A DNA stretch of 64,000 bases from Daphnia pulex (taxonomy: Eukaryota > Arthropoda > Branchiopoda > Diplostraca > Daphniidae), in NCBI RefSeq assembly GCF_021134715.1, contig NC_060023.1, forward strand, positions 4,030,001-4,094,000, in the 5' to 3' direction. Position 1 is the stretch's first letter. Every line of letters starts with the position of its first letter. Positions 12,613 to 24,696 of the stretch are shown here, one piece after another. The position numbers and the translations under genes were made by a program. The notes beneath the pieces are model-generated. The model was not told where the DNA came from and searched no databases. It saw only the letters and a program-made list of their open reading frames with translations.

Positions 12613-13730
12613 TTGTGGCCAATCTTTTAAACCACTAAACTTTTTTGAATTTTATTTTTATTATTAATGAGTTTTGGTGCGATTGTTTAGCTACTAAACA
12701 TGTTTTCATTTTTTAAGTTATCGGTTTTCTCCCTTCCCCATAAAGATTTACACGTTTGTGTGTAGTTGTTTTCTAATTAGAACGATAGGTTTCTGCTACT
12801 GGACTAAACGTACGGAATGCCACACTAACTCAACATTTTTTCCGTGATTTGATTTTAAGTTTTCGTTACACATTTTTATTTATTTTAAATTGCCTCAATG
12901 CAAGGGTGATAAATTGGCATGATTGCAAAGCTTCCCAAAACACAATTCTTATCAGAAAGATTGCCTATCGTAATACACAGAACTATGGAGCTTCCTCACA
13001 TTCTACTAACGTTCATATTTTAACGTGATGTACATTATGGAATAATATTCATGCAAATCATGCATATACTGTACATTTGTGTAGAGGTTCACGCGTAGTT
13101 TTTCCAATGTATGATAAAATAGTAGTAAAATTTTTTATAGAAAAGCAAAAACACTGTTATCGACTGTGACTTTCAAATATCACATGTTAAAGCATCCTGT
13201 GGAAATTTGAAAAAAAAATCACTTTAAAATAAATTTATCACTCTACAGCAACGCAGTTGCGAAGCCATTTAAAAAATACTGCAAAGGACGCATCGAAAGC
13301 AAAAAAAGTATCAATTATCGGCTTAAATAAATAAATGCACGGTACAATAAAACAAACTAATTTGAATCAAAATGTTTGTTTGAATTGTTTATTAAACTGA
13401 GCCTGTCTTTTCAAAAAGTACACATGAATTTGTCGACATTGAAGCTTGTTGTCGATCGCTCTAAAGCGCACGGTACCCGACGTGGAAAGGGATGAGGGGT
13501 CTATATCGATAAGCTTTAAATACATAGATGTAAAAGACGGGCCGAAACGGTAACATAAAAGAACCAAACGAAAAGAAAGAAAAAAACTGCATCCAGCGAG
13601 CTAAATAAAGGATAACAACATCTCAGTAATAAAGAAATAGTTAAAGCATAACTTCTTTCTTTCTGGGTTCGACAAATTGTGAAATAATGTGTGAGATGTT
13701 ACTACAACGTATTAAGAAAAATGAAAAAGC

Positions 13731-15666
13731 TCAAACTGTTTTAACGGTAACTTGAAGATTGAAACGATCCTGTTTTGTTCTCGAAGCCATATGGTGTAAA
13801 ATATCCTTGCCCTCAAGCACTTTTCCGAAAAGCATGGCCACTTCCATGTTGTTCGGTTTAAATTTCTCGAGAAGAAAAATAAATTTCCAGGCAACTACCT
13901 GGCCGTCCACATCTAAGACAGCGTTGATACCAACATCCAAAGCATCTTGGGTTCGTTCCTGGCTCTCCCATGTGCCTAAGCTCTGCATTGCCGGCATAGC
14001 TTCAATCATGAGAGGATTCTCAGCTTGGACAGTGATGAACATCCCCGGGGAGGCCTGATGAAACACAAGAATTAATAATCGGCACATTAGCAAAAAGCTT
14101 AAATTATAAAAGAAATACCTTAATGATGCGCCTGGTAACTTCTCTGGGTTTTCGGCAGAAATGAACTAATTCTTGAATGAATTTAACATGTGATGTTAGT
14201 TTCATTTTCACCAGGACTTCACCAAGAAATTTACTTGGGACATTGAATTTGCCGTTGCCTTTTTGGCCGAATCGGAAGGTAAAACTAGGCAATTCGCTGC
14301 CGGTTTGTGGAAGTGGTTTTGGAGGCAGAACTGGTTTTGGCAAATTGAGCACTTGAGAGTAACTCAACACGGGTGGTGAACCCCAAACCGAATTTGAATT
14401 AGTAGATATCTTGTTGAACGTTTGTTCAGCTACGTTAGGAGGACTGGTACTCGGGGCAATGTTGGAAGAGGTTGAGGGTGCGATGACGCTCATCAGCGGC
14501 GGTGGAGGTAATCTGTTTTCTATACAAGGTATGGCGATTGCCGCAAACAACGAAGCAGGAGACGATTTGACTTTCAAAGCAATGTTCCATCGCTTCAAGA
14601 TATTGAAGATCACATGTGATACCAGCATCAGGTTACGATCCGTAGTAGACAAGTTTTCAGAAGTAGACCAGTTGCTGTAAAAACCATCTTCGAAGAGAGA
14701 AAAAGTCGGTATGATCTGATTATCTGCATTTCGAAGATTCAAAAGGATTTTAATCCTTTTCTGGGACTCGAAATATTCAGCGATTCTAGTGACGTCAGTT
14801 AATGATTCTTCGCACTGGAAAGCGATCTTGTTAACGATTTCCCTAATGGTTACAATAGTCACATCTTTACTCTCTTGGGGAAGAGCAACCTTTTCTTCTA
14901 GGGTCATCAATGCTGTTAGGTGGAAATCATTCTTTGCAATCTGTTCTTTCAGTCCATCTTCTACTTGTTTCAAAGATTCCATCAATGAGGCCAGATGTGC
15001 TTGCACTTGCTTGCGCTTTTGAATAGCCAAAGATTTCTTCACAGGGATATCTTTAATCAGTTTTTGTAGATCCTCTGCATCTTTTAAAGTGCTACCTTTG
15101 ATGGTAACAAGAAAATGTTTAGGATTGCTGAAATAGCAGGACAAATTGGCAACAGATTCACACGTTAGACACCAGTATTCCAACCTGTTATAAAAACCAA
15201 AAATCATGTTGTTATGTTATTTAAAGTCAAGTAGTGCACATTTCAAAGTTTGTGACTCACGATTTTTGAAGCTGCTTGGCTCTCTCAACTTTGCTAGACA
15301 TCTTTGCAATGTGCAGAGCATACATGTTGGATGGAAGGTTGTCCACTCCATTATTGCAAGTAAAGGTGTTTCGACACAGAGGACAGGTAATTATCACAGT
15401 TGATGAAGATAATGACTATATTGATGGTATAATTGAAATAGTTAGAATATACAATATTTAAATGTCAATAAAATTATTACTCTAAGGCACTCCAGACAAA
15501 ATGTGTGAAAACAAGGAAGAAACTTAGCGATTCGTTTATCACTGTTGTACTCGGAAAAACAAACTGAGCAGGTACTCAAATCTTCAACTTCATCCATTCG
15601 AGAAATTTGGTTATCAAACTCATTGTCGTTGAAAGTCATCAATTGAGACGACAGGCTTACAGCCAT
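13731..15666 (-). CDS. RING / half B-box / coiled-coil protein with C-terminal cyclophilin-like domain
   Basis: Four exons on the minus strand: 15666-15481, 15415-15261, 15184-14119, 14054-13731, giving 576 residues. The RING finger spans about residues 32-75: CSVC, then CFHTFC, CLEC, and CPLC across the first intron. A CxxC...C...H stretch (about 118-138) resembles the second half of a B-box, followed by a helical coiled-coil-like segment (about 145-260) and a Ser/Pro-rich linker (about 330-412). The last roughly 163 residues (414-576) fit the length and order of a cyclophilin: an LGEVLVKM strand, a helix with FIQELVHFC, an RRII segment, and FGKVLEGKDI matching the family FGKV-EG block. The family Trp and His near that block and the FHR motif are not clear, so isomerase activity is doubtful. 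The RING predicts E3 ubiquitin ligase activity; the cyclophilin fold would serve as a recognition head. The domain assignment is from memory of family patterns, not a search. It lies head-to-head with the arrestin gene at 16601. Confidence 0.75.
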
Positions 15667-16600
15667 TTTATGCCGCGCATCAACCTCAGATTGCCACAAA
15701 ATCAACCACCAGCAGCCGCTGCCTGCGAGTGTGGTAACAACACCACGTGCGAAACTGAGTTCGCAAGAGTCGACTATCAAGCACAAATTGACAACGTGTA
15801 ACGGTTATTTCTATTCCTTTTTGTTCGAAAAATAATTGCTCGTGAACATGGGTAAATATTTAAAAAATTTACTAACCAAATTAGGTTTTTTTTAACATGC
15901 TTCCAAACGCACCTTTTGAAAGATGAAATATTTAAAAAATGGAGACTTGGTAAATTACTGTGAAACTATGGTGACTTGCACTTTTAATGTATAGGTAAAT
16001 TATTTCTTCTCATTATACAGCGATAAAAATGTAGTAAAGTCTGATTGATGATTTCATTTTCCATTTTGTGACTTGCGAGTAACCGAATCAGAATAACCTT
16101 AGGTCAAGTTGAGTTGTGAACTCACCTCAATATGGCCGCGTGGCTTATTCAATCTCCAACTCTCCAGAGATTTTTGGTTATTTTGTGTGATTAATTGAAT
16201 TTAAGATGACTCAACTGTGATTTGTGTGTGTGTGTCACTATTAACACCGAATATAAGCAAATCATGCAAATTTAATTTTGTTTCTCATAGGTTTCATAAA
16301 TTGAGCGGTAGAGGCGCTTCGGAAGATTGAAACTCCGAGTTGAGACTTTGACTCATCTCATGATCTCTGGAGATGGTTAAAACTTGGAACTTGAAATGGA
16401 TATTGGAAAGTTGTAGTTCAGCAGACGATACAAATTACAAAATGACATTTGTTTTGTTGTTCTTGACTTGTTTGTTGTTAAAAATTTAATTAATTTGTTG
16501 ATGTTCAAGCGCTGTTCAAAGTTAGGTACAATATCGGACTTGGTTATGATTTTAAAGCTTATTCGGTATGAGCTAAAAATTTAAATTACAGAGCTGCAAA
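15667..16600. other. Shared upstream region of the RING gene and arrestin A
   Basis: This is a divergent intergenic spacer of about 0.9 kb with no supported ORF. It must contain both promoters and 5' UTRs. The region just upstream of the RING start is GC-richer and includes a short Ala-rich antisense ORF (15607-15801) that I treat as a shadow. No convincing TATA or operator-like site was identified. Confidence 0.4.
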
Positions 16601-18063
16601 ATGGGAATAGAAAGTCTATCAATAGAATTAGACAATTCTGATGGAATTTATTTTCCTGGACAAGAAGTATCTGGAGTAGTTCACATCTCAAATCTCAGTA
16701 GCAAAATACTAAAAGGTACTAAAAGGTATTTGTTGTATATTTCTTTCTTGTTCAACAGTTCTATTTTACTATTTATAGGAATTTACCTGGAGTGCCAAGG
16801 TTATGCTAAATTTTGTTTCAATGAATTGAGTAGTGAAACTTACTATTCAAGTGAAGAAACCTACCTTGATTTGAAAATCCCCCTTATCACAAATGAAGGT
16901 ATCAAACTTGAATATATTTTTTGTGTGAACCAAAATCGAATCAAAATCACTAGTTCAAATACTGAACTCTAATGTAAATTTTGATTTGATTACAGAAAGA
17001 GAAAGATTTGAGCTGGTTAGTGGCATTCACCAATTTCCATTCTCCTTCATTCTTCCAACAAAAATTCCTTCTTCATTTCAAACAGAAATGTTAGCAAAAT
17101 TTGGCTATGGTCACGTCAGATACTCAATCAAGGTTGTTTTAAAGAGATCATCTCGCCAAATTAATAGTGAAACTTGCCGCATTCCGTTTACAGTAAATTA
17201 AAATCCCCTTCAACTTATTTCTAAAACTCATTTTAAACTAACTCATTGCATATTTTAGGGTGTTTTGAAGCCTTCTTGGAAACCAAATTATGAGTATGTG
17301 ATTTCTTTCACAGTCAGAACAATTGTTGATTTGAATGCAATCCCTAAAGCAGCAGTAATATATTTAACAAATTTAAAAAATCCAATAATGATTTTTATTT
17401 CCTAAGAAAAAGAAATTTTAAAATCTTTTTAATAGATGCCGACACAGTCCATCAAAGCTAAACCCGTTTTCCGTTGGCTATGTTGTCGATCTGGTCTCAT
17501 AACAGTTAAAGTCTACTTACACAGAACGGGCTACGTTGCAGGCGAAACCATTTTATTACATGCAGATGTCGACAACCAAAGTCAGACAACATTGCTTGGT
17601 TCAACAGTTTCCCTTATTGAGGTATTTAATTGAATTGCATTTTTATTTTATTGACTATCTTTGTGTTGATATTTTCCTTTGTTTTTCTTCCTCCAGAGCG
17701 TTGATTTTCATACTCATAACAAATCTAAAACCTACGAACGCGTTTTGTTTGAACAAAAACGTAGAGGAAGTGAGTTTCAGGATGCACTGCAAGTGTTTCC
17801 CATCGTCGTTCCATCAGTAACGCCGTCTTACTTGCAATTTTGCGAAATCATTGACATTTCTTACAAAGTTGAGGTGAGAAATTTTTTAAATTTCCCTGAA
17901 CTTTGCAGCCGTTTTATGTTATTTTAAACCGCAGTTCCGACTAGTCGATTCTGAAGCGCTGGCTTCTAAACTAGTGGTCCCCTTAGACATATTGATTGGA
18001 AATGTCCCTCTTCGCCAGCAAATGAATCCAACGTACAATTCTGTTGCAGAGACTTACCAGTGA
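16601..18063 (+). CDS. Arrestin domain-containing protein A (alpha-arrestin)
   Basis: Seven exons: 16601-16715, 16779-16898, 16996-17192, 17259-17354, 17436-17621, 17697-17873, 17935-18063, giving 339 residues. The N-terminal arrestin fold shows the YFPGQEVSG turn near residue 20 and the FPFSFILP block; the C-terminal arrestin fold has the GYVAGETI turn and ends with the family GNVPLR strand. Alpha-arrestins act as adaptors linking membrane cargo to ubiquitin ligases and endocytosis (family knowledge). This copy stops shortly after the arrestin core and shows no PPxY motif, unlike its paralogue at 22425. Intron positions and phases are largely shared with that paralogue, indicating local duplication. 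The ATG was chosen because it directly opens the first beta strand after an in-frame non-coding stretch. Confidence 0.92.
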
Positions 18064-20663
18064 TGTGCCGATAATTTCATCACCACGATGAGTTTTTACC
18101 TTTGATCTCTAAGTATTGATCTCGAAAGAGAATAAGTCTCATTCATTATTTTCTAAATGTGTTCACAATCTTCATTTTAAAAATTAAATTTTACGAAAAA
18201 ATATTTTTATTGCTGTTTTAATGTACACGCAATTACGCTTTTGTTTTCCATCGAAAGATATATATAAAATGACACTTATTTACTTGTCTAAATATATTTA
18301 TTGTGTGTTCACTTTAAATGTTGTGATGATTTTGCAGTGATCCATTATTGTTTACAGGAACAACGGAACAACTATTTATAATGCACCAATCCATAACAAG
18401 CTGTTTTCAGTGTAATGCATGCAGTTATTTTTTTGTAATTGTGAAATAACCACTATTAAAGTTGAGTGCATTAACTGTCATTGTGAAATGAAGATTAAAT
18501 TCTTGTAATTTTAATTCAGCATGCGCCAAATTCACATTAAATCGTTTATATATTGCAAATTTGATGTAATCATGTGAAACAAAAAAAATCCCAGTAAGAA
18601 TATAAAGAAAGGCAACTTTAAAAAATTTCGGTAATGGAAATAGGTACATTTTTTTTTTTTTATTAGCAATGAAGTTTGCTTGAAGTAATTTACACATTGT
18701 GGAATGGTCTTTGTTCGTACATGGTTATTGTACAAAAAATATTTTAAACGACCAAAAATCTGTAATGCGCGAATTGTGCGCATTTCGACTTGGTAATTTT
18801 TTCCTCACACTATTTTATAGCCGTACCGAACCGTACTATTTTTGTATTTCTTTTAAACAAATACTACTACTTTTTTAAGGATGGAGATTTGTATTAATGG
18901 ATATATTTGAAAACAACACCATACACCGCTTGTAACCTTTTTGGCTGGCAACCGCATCCCTTTCCCTGTAACACCCGTGGAACGGAGCTCAACCTATTCG
19001 TTACAACCGACTCCAATCTGATGATGACGTTCATTCCGATAGGTTTGCCGAGTTCCGTGCAGGAATTATCGTTCGGTCGGGATTATGTATAAACCTCGTT
19101 ATGTCGTGTCACAGCCTTGTGAGTGTTGTTATTCTATAAACTCTGCTTACACGTGAGCGCCGCTTCCCAGTTTACATTAAATTTAAAGTGAGGCAGGGTT
19201 ACAATAAGGCGTTACAAGTAATGCGTGTCAGAAATACACGCATTACAATCTAACACCCGGTCTTGATTTTTGCATAAACGAAAGATTCCGCCAGATTCGG
19301 TCATCGAGTTGTCAAACGTAAATGAGAGTAATAAGATAGGATTTTCAAAGCAAACATAAAAGCGAAACAATAACGGCAATAACAGCCGCAGGCGCTGGTT
19401 AATGCAAGTGTTCGACCGCGCCTGTGACAAATCAAACTATCAACTTTTTTACATTTTTTTGTTGTTAAAGGTTAAAGCGGCATTTTTTCTGTCTGTGATA
19501 CTTGAGGGGGAGGGGGAGGGGGAAAAGGGGGTCCGCTGAAGAGTTTTGTTGCTATGCGAATAGCTAGTAGCGAGAGGGAGAACCAAAAAGCAAGAAAGAA
19601 GGAGGTCATTAAGACAAGTCCAGACCTGCTGCTTGCAACCACTGCTTGCTTTCTTTGTAACCACCAAGCGCTTTGTGTGCGCACACTGTCACAGTCTAGT
19701 TTACACTCCTCTACGAACAACATCGAAAAGTGTTTGGATGCGCTCGACGAACAATTTCATTAATTTGTGTTTGTAACAATTTTGGTTTCACTCGAAAACG
19801 GTAAGTCGACGAAGTTTATTAGGTGTAAACTCCACAGTATGTCTTTTCTTAACACTTTTTTTGCAATAACAAAAATGACACTTGAAATACTTTGTATTGT
19901 AATGCTACCAGCAGTTAGATGAATGGAGTATCTTTCTTTCTTTTTTTTATTTTTGTGGAAGGGAAAAAAAAGAGAGCCAAGATGGAAAGGTCCCGAAGAG
20001 AGTCCCCAAGAGAAACCGAGATGTGTTCGGCTGATGGGAGCACTGGAGGGATTTTGATCTTGTTTGAAAAGTTGGTGTAGAAAATTGATTCAACTTGGAA
20101 ACGCGATCGCTGTAAATCATTCGCGATTTCAAGTAACAGATTTTAGAATTGAAAAAAAAATTAAGAAAAGTAGTAAAATTAAAAAAACAAACAAAGTTCA
20201 AACACCGACCGTGTAGTCACTAAAAGTCGTGAACAATTCACAATCGACGTCATCAACTCATCACAAAGTAAGATATATATATCCTGTGGAATATACCGAG
20301 AGGTTCACACCTTCACCACTTTCCTCCCCACTTTTTCTTTAAACATTGTTGTCTCGATTTCTGTCTTTGCAGTTTACATACGTGCACAATAGTGTTCTGT
20401 TACGATCGTCTGGAATCTACCGAAGTGTTGTCTAGAATGGTATGCATTCGTCAGGGTAAAAGAATCATTGTATTCCTTGATGAGGTAGACGAATAGTTCA
20501 AACGGTATGAACATTCGCTAAACACTGGGTAGTGATTGGTGTGAATCTGAAGCTATGTGAATTATTAATTTTTTTTTTCCACATCAGCATTTGCATCGTG
20601 TAATTTTAACTGGCACGTAAGATTTTTTTTTACTCGCTCAGTACTTGCAGGGCGCTATAGGAA
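18064..20663. other. Intergenic region with probable 5' UTR exon of the TNFR-like gene
   Basis: No protein gene is supported. A strong donor GTAAGT at 19801 after a transcribed-looking GC-richer stretch suggests a non-coding first exon ending at 19800, spliced toward the coding start at 20664; this is inference. A G-quadruplex-type motif lies at 19506-19531. Several AT-rich homopolymer runs occur around 18650 and 19940-20190. The small ORFs here overlap each other on both strands and show no family features. Confidence 0.4.
19506..19531 (+). promoter_or_regulatory. G-quadruplex-type motif upstream of TNFR-like gene
   Basis: Four runs of five Gs are separated by A, A and AAAA. It lies about 270-295 bases upstream of the proposed first-exon donor at 19801. 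The motif is near-ideal for an intramolecular G4; a promoter role is inferred from position. Confidence 0.6.
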
Positions 20664-22122
20664 ATGGATTTGTTTTACTTGGTGAGCTTCAGTTTCTGGG
20701 TATTTGTCTGGCATCTACATCAATCATCGGATGCTGCCGCCTTTTATCAAGAGGTAACAATTTAACAATACAGAATTAAAACACTGATATTAACGTGAAT
20801 TATTTGTAACAGTGTCTCGTGGATGGGGATTGCTCTGACGCTAGCTATTGCGATCAATCTTATTTGGTCTGCGAGACTTGCATTCCTTGTGAAAGTCTAT
20901 TAAATCGTGCCTCAGGAGTGCGCAACTGCGCCACATCACAGGAAGAATGTGGTCCTTGTCTTTCAGGGTATTGTGAAGTGAAATTATTTGTCTTGTTTTT
21001 GTTTCATCAGTACATTTGACTTGTTTTCCCGTCAGATATCAATCGGAAGATTTGACAGATCAGAGGCGCTCTTACAAGTGCTTTCCGTTATTGAATGAAC
21101 AAGCGGAAGTTCCATCTAATTCATCGTCCATAATATCCTGGAATGAGTTCATTACTCTGTCATCCGCAATAGTCGTGCTTGCAGCTGTTGTGGTCGCTTT
21201 CGCTACTTACTACTTGAAAAGTAATGAACATATTTACAGTTTAATGACGATTAAGTTTTTAAATATTAACAATTATCTTCAGGTCGTGGTGCTACGCCAA
21301 GAGAGCAATTTAGTGAAGGAATTCGGGAACGAGTGTCTTCAAAAGATGACGGCCCTCCATCCTACAGTCAAGCGCTGTCGTCGGATGAGACCTACACGTT
21401 TATTACGCTGGAGCCATCCGAACAACTAAACCAAGCTACACCGCTCGGTCGCTACCACATGAGCATGAGAGAAGATGATTTGGATCCTGATGACCTTGAC
21501 TTCGATCGAGGAATGCGCTCCGAAGGAGAATCGACTGTGGGATCTACGGAAACTATTCCGTCCTTGTGGGAACCTGCTTTGACGCCCGACTCCGACAGTG
21601 TGCCCGTCCCGAGTCAGCCGAATAATCCTGGCTTGACACGAAGCCAATCGTTAACCACTCTAAACGCTCTACGTGATTCTCCCTCACGATCCTGTCCTAA
21701 TCTATTCACTGCGATTCAGTCTGGAATCCATCGTCACCGACACGTGTTTCTCTCCAACTACAGGCGCTTGCCAACAAACCAAGGACAAGGTAAAACACAA
21801 GAGCGCTTGAACTCAGCATCAATTGTCTAATCTGTCAACGTTTTTTCTTTTATCAGTAACCAAAAAAGAAGACGAACTCCGTTTGGAATTCAGTGAACCA
21901 CTTCCTCCTCATTCTTTCACTTTCGATGAAGCCCAACAACCACGAGAAGTGAGCATCGTTAGTCGAGGACGTATTCTTCTCAGATCGATCTCTGCCCCGG
22001 AAGAAAACGCAGGATCGCAAGATACGCTCGTTGTCGATCCTGCTGCATTCACGTCATTTTCAAGAAGACGACCTCTCGTGAGTGAAGATGTGACCAGCAA
22101 TAAACGTCGGCGAAGGGAATGA
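20664..22122 (+). CDS. TNF-receptor-like single-pass membrane receptor with PPxY motif
   Basis: Five exons: 20664-20753, 20813-20967, 21036-21220, 21283-21789, 21857-22122, giving 400 residues. A signal peptide (about 1-25) leads into a compact cysteine-rich domain (31-100) whose spacing, with C-x2-C-x2-C then C...ECGPCLSGY and a late C, resembles TNFR repeats. One hydrophobic span (about 121-142) follows, then a 255-residue acidic and Ser/Pro-rich cytoplasmic tail. That tail has PPSY (168-171), a WW-domain docking motif, and a basic RRRR-type C-terminus. No death domain was seen. The best guess is an arthropod TNF receptor in the wengen/grindelwald sense, but I could not assign which one. 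The stop is only 302 bases before the arrestin B start on the same strand; those 302 bases hold its 3' UTR and the next 5' UTR. Confidence 0.78.
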
Positions 22123-22424
22123 TTTATTTCTTTTTAAAAATGTTTGTTTAATTTGGCATTGGTTCCTGAAAAAAAATGTCCCCATTATTTTGTTAGAAAT
22201 GACGCATATTTAAGTTTATAGACGCAATGTGACCGAGAATATATGAATGACGAAAAACTCAACTGCCGGGTCTTATTTTTTAATGGCTTGATACACAAAA
22301 TTTAAACGCAGATAGCAAGGACAAATTTATTGCTCAGATAAGATAACGCGAATAGGAGTTTTGTCAACCTCAGTGTTTAAAATGTTTTGAAACGAGTTTC
22401 GTCCGCTTTTCCAGTTGCAGAATA

Positions 22425-24079
22425 ATGGTGCTAGAAAGGTTTACCATATTTTTGGATAATGTCGATGCTACATACTTTCCTGGACAACAAATTACAGGCA
22501 AGGTCCACGTCTGGAACAATTTGCCAAAAAATGTAAGAGGTAATAATCGTCGACTAAGGTTTTTTTTAATTTGAAACTCATTTGTTAAATTTCAATGGCG
22601 TTTTCTAAGGTATTTACGTTGAGTGCCGGGGTTTTGCCCGAGTGTCTTTCTCTACAATTGAACAACGTTCCCGAACGGTTCGTCGACGTGGGCGATCTCA
22701 TTTGGAGGTCACCAATGCTTCGGTAAATCACACGTCCAACGAAGAATATTTTTATCAAAGAATCGCTCTTAAAGAAGGAGGTAAAATTTAAGTGTTTCAA
22801 ATTAAATTTGATTTCATTATTTTATGTTTTTCTACTTTTGGTATTGTTTTTTGGAAACCATAGGTAACGACCATTGGGAGATGAATCAAGGTAGACATCA
22901 GTATCCATTTTCTTTCACGCTCCCGAACGAAATTCCGTCATCGTTTGAAGGAATCCACGGTTACGTCCGCTACACGATTCGGGCAGTTTTCCAAAGACGT
23001 CGCAAATGGAACCACGAGTGCAAAATGGCTTTCACCGTCAACTCCATTATGGATCTTAACACAATTGCAGAAGCATCTGTATTAATATTTCCATAATATT
23101 CCTATTTTTAAATTGTTCAAAAGGTTTTTGTTTTTACAAGATGCCGATAGAAGCCTCCGACTATAAAACATTGGGGTTGTTTTGTTGCCAATCAAACCCA
23201 ATAACGGCAAGGTTTTCGCTGGATCGTATGGGGTATGTTCCCGGAGAGAAAATTTATTTTAATGCGGAAGTCGAAAACTTGAGTCGCCAGGTTATGCATG
23301 GATCAAAATTTCAATTAATCGAGGTAGTAAGAAAACATCAAATGTAGAAATTCTTCCATTTTGATTTTTCATTTGATAACATTTTACGTTAATGCAGCGA
23401 ACTAGTTTCCATGCAGTGGGTAAAACTGAGTCTTGTGAGCGAGTCATCCGCGAATTCTCACGGGGACAATTTGCTACCTCGGAATTTTGGGAAAACCATC
23501 CCATATCCGTTCCTCCTGTCGTCTCTTCTGAGCTCCGCTGTTGTAAAATCATCGATGTCGATTATAGAATTGTGGTAAATTTGATTTTTCTTGATTCATT
23601 TGTCACAAAAATTGCAAAGAATTAATTTTTGATGATGTTAAGTTTACTGTGGATCCTGGGACGTTTTCGTTCAATTTGAGCATTTCCCATGGTGTCATTA
23701 TTGGAAACGTCCCTCTGCGTAGTTCCTTTCCTGATTTTCAACGAAACGGACGGCAATTAAACGCCGCCGCTGCGAATGTGTCCATGCTAGAAAATAATGA
23801 CAATCCTTTCGAAGCCAATCCAGCCGGCACCAACATGGTTACGGATTATTATCCAGATCTCCGTAATAATATAACTAAATAACTAATAATATAACGATGC
23901 GCGGTCAGTTTTAAAAACATTTAAAACCAATTTTCCATTTTTTAACAGCTCCTCCAACCTACGAAGAATGCATGTTTGGTGGAAATATCAGGGATGCCGA
24001 AGATTCTGAGCATGTCAACTATGGAGCCGGAATTTCCTACAATCCTCGTTATTTAACCTACGGACAAACTTTCTCTTGA
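22425..24079 (+). CDS. Arrestin domain-containing protein B with PPxY tail
   Basis: Seven exons: 22425-22539, 22610-22780, 22864-23078, 23141-23323, 23398-23574, 23643-23862, 23949-24079, giving 403 residues. It parallels arrestin A block by block: YFPGQQITG, FPFSF-type HQYPFSFTLP, the Cys-Cys turn LFCCQ, GYVPGEKI, and GNVPLR. It then extends about 75 residues into a tail with PPTYEEC (PPxY at 362-365), the classic alpha-arrestin site for NEDD4-family WW domains. It is expected to act as a ubiquitin-ligase adaptor for membrane cargo at plasma membrane or endosomes (family knowledge). An AATAAA at 24137-24142 is a good poly(A) signal. Close linkage to arrestin A and to a PPxY receptor is notable. 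Confidence 0.93.
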
Positions 24080-24696
24080 AATTGCAGCACTTAACAACGG
24101 TCAAGTGCGGTGGGGATAAGTATCCTTAAAACAAATAATAAAGGATTCAACATTAATTCGTAACAAACCTATTACTTGTATTCAGCTGAACTAATGTTAC
24201 TTTTTAATATATAATAATGCATATTACATGTAACAATACAAATTGATAACGAATCAATGGCTAGAAAAAAAAAACGCCAGAATGGCCTACTTTTTCTATT
24301 ACGTAAGTATAAATACTGATCGGTCGATTGACCATCGAGACTGATTGGACAATTCAAACTGGCCCTATATTGCTTATCAGAATAAGGCTTGCGGTTGGCT
24401 TTTATCAGTTTAGAACTTGGGCTGTATCTGTACATGTGATGCAGTGTGCCACAGTGTCAGTTATGTATTGATTATCGTGGTTATGTAAAAAAATTAATGC
24501 AATAAATTGAATTCAGTTACTAGGATTATCACAAGGGATTAACACGCAAAAATTTAGGTATATTTACGCCTCTTACAATGGCCTCACCATTAAAATAAAC
24601 TACGCATACATCTCACTAAGTTAACATACATTGAACTTGATATAAATAAAGAATTTTATAATAAATTCATGCAACTATCATTATTAAGAACTGAAA
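24080..24696. other. Intergenic spacer after arrestin B
   Basis: It contains the poly(A) signal at 24137-24142 and otherwise AT-rich sequence. A reverse ORF at 24172-24435 has no recognisable features. The sugar transporter promoter should lie toward the right end. Confidence 0.4.

Larger units (their letters stand above)
10664..13730. other. Transportin 3' UTR and convergent intergenic region
   Basis: No coding region is supported in these three kilobases, which lie between two convergent genes. It holds an A-tract just after the transportin stop (about 10737-10757), a G-quadruplex-type motif (11324-11343), T-rich tracts, and candidate AATAAA signals on the + strand at 12159-12164 and 12607-12612. 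A reverse-strand AATAAA (13388-13393) could end the convergent RING gene. Small ORFs at 11540-11734 and 13367-13567 show no recognisable protein. Confidence 0.5.

Noticed and set aside
14411-15022. Forward ORFs opposite the RING-cyclophilin gene
   Set aside because: They are antisense shadows of the long third exon, with no features of their own.
21426-21647. Reverse ORF within the TNFR-like gene
   Set aside because: It is an antisense shadow of the cytoplasmic-tail exon.
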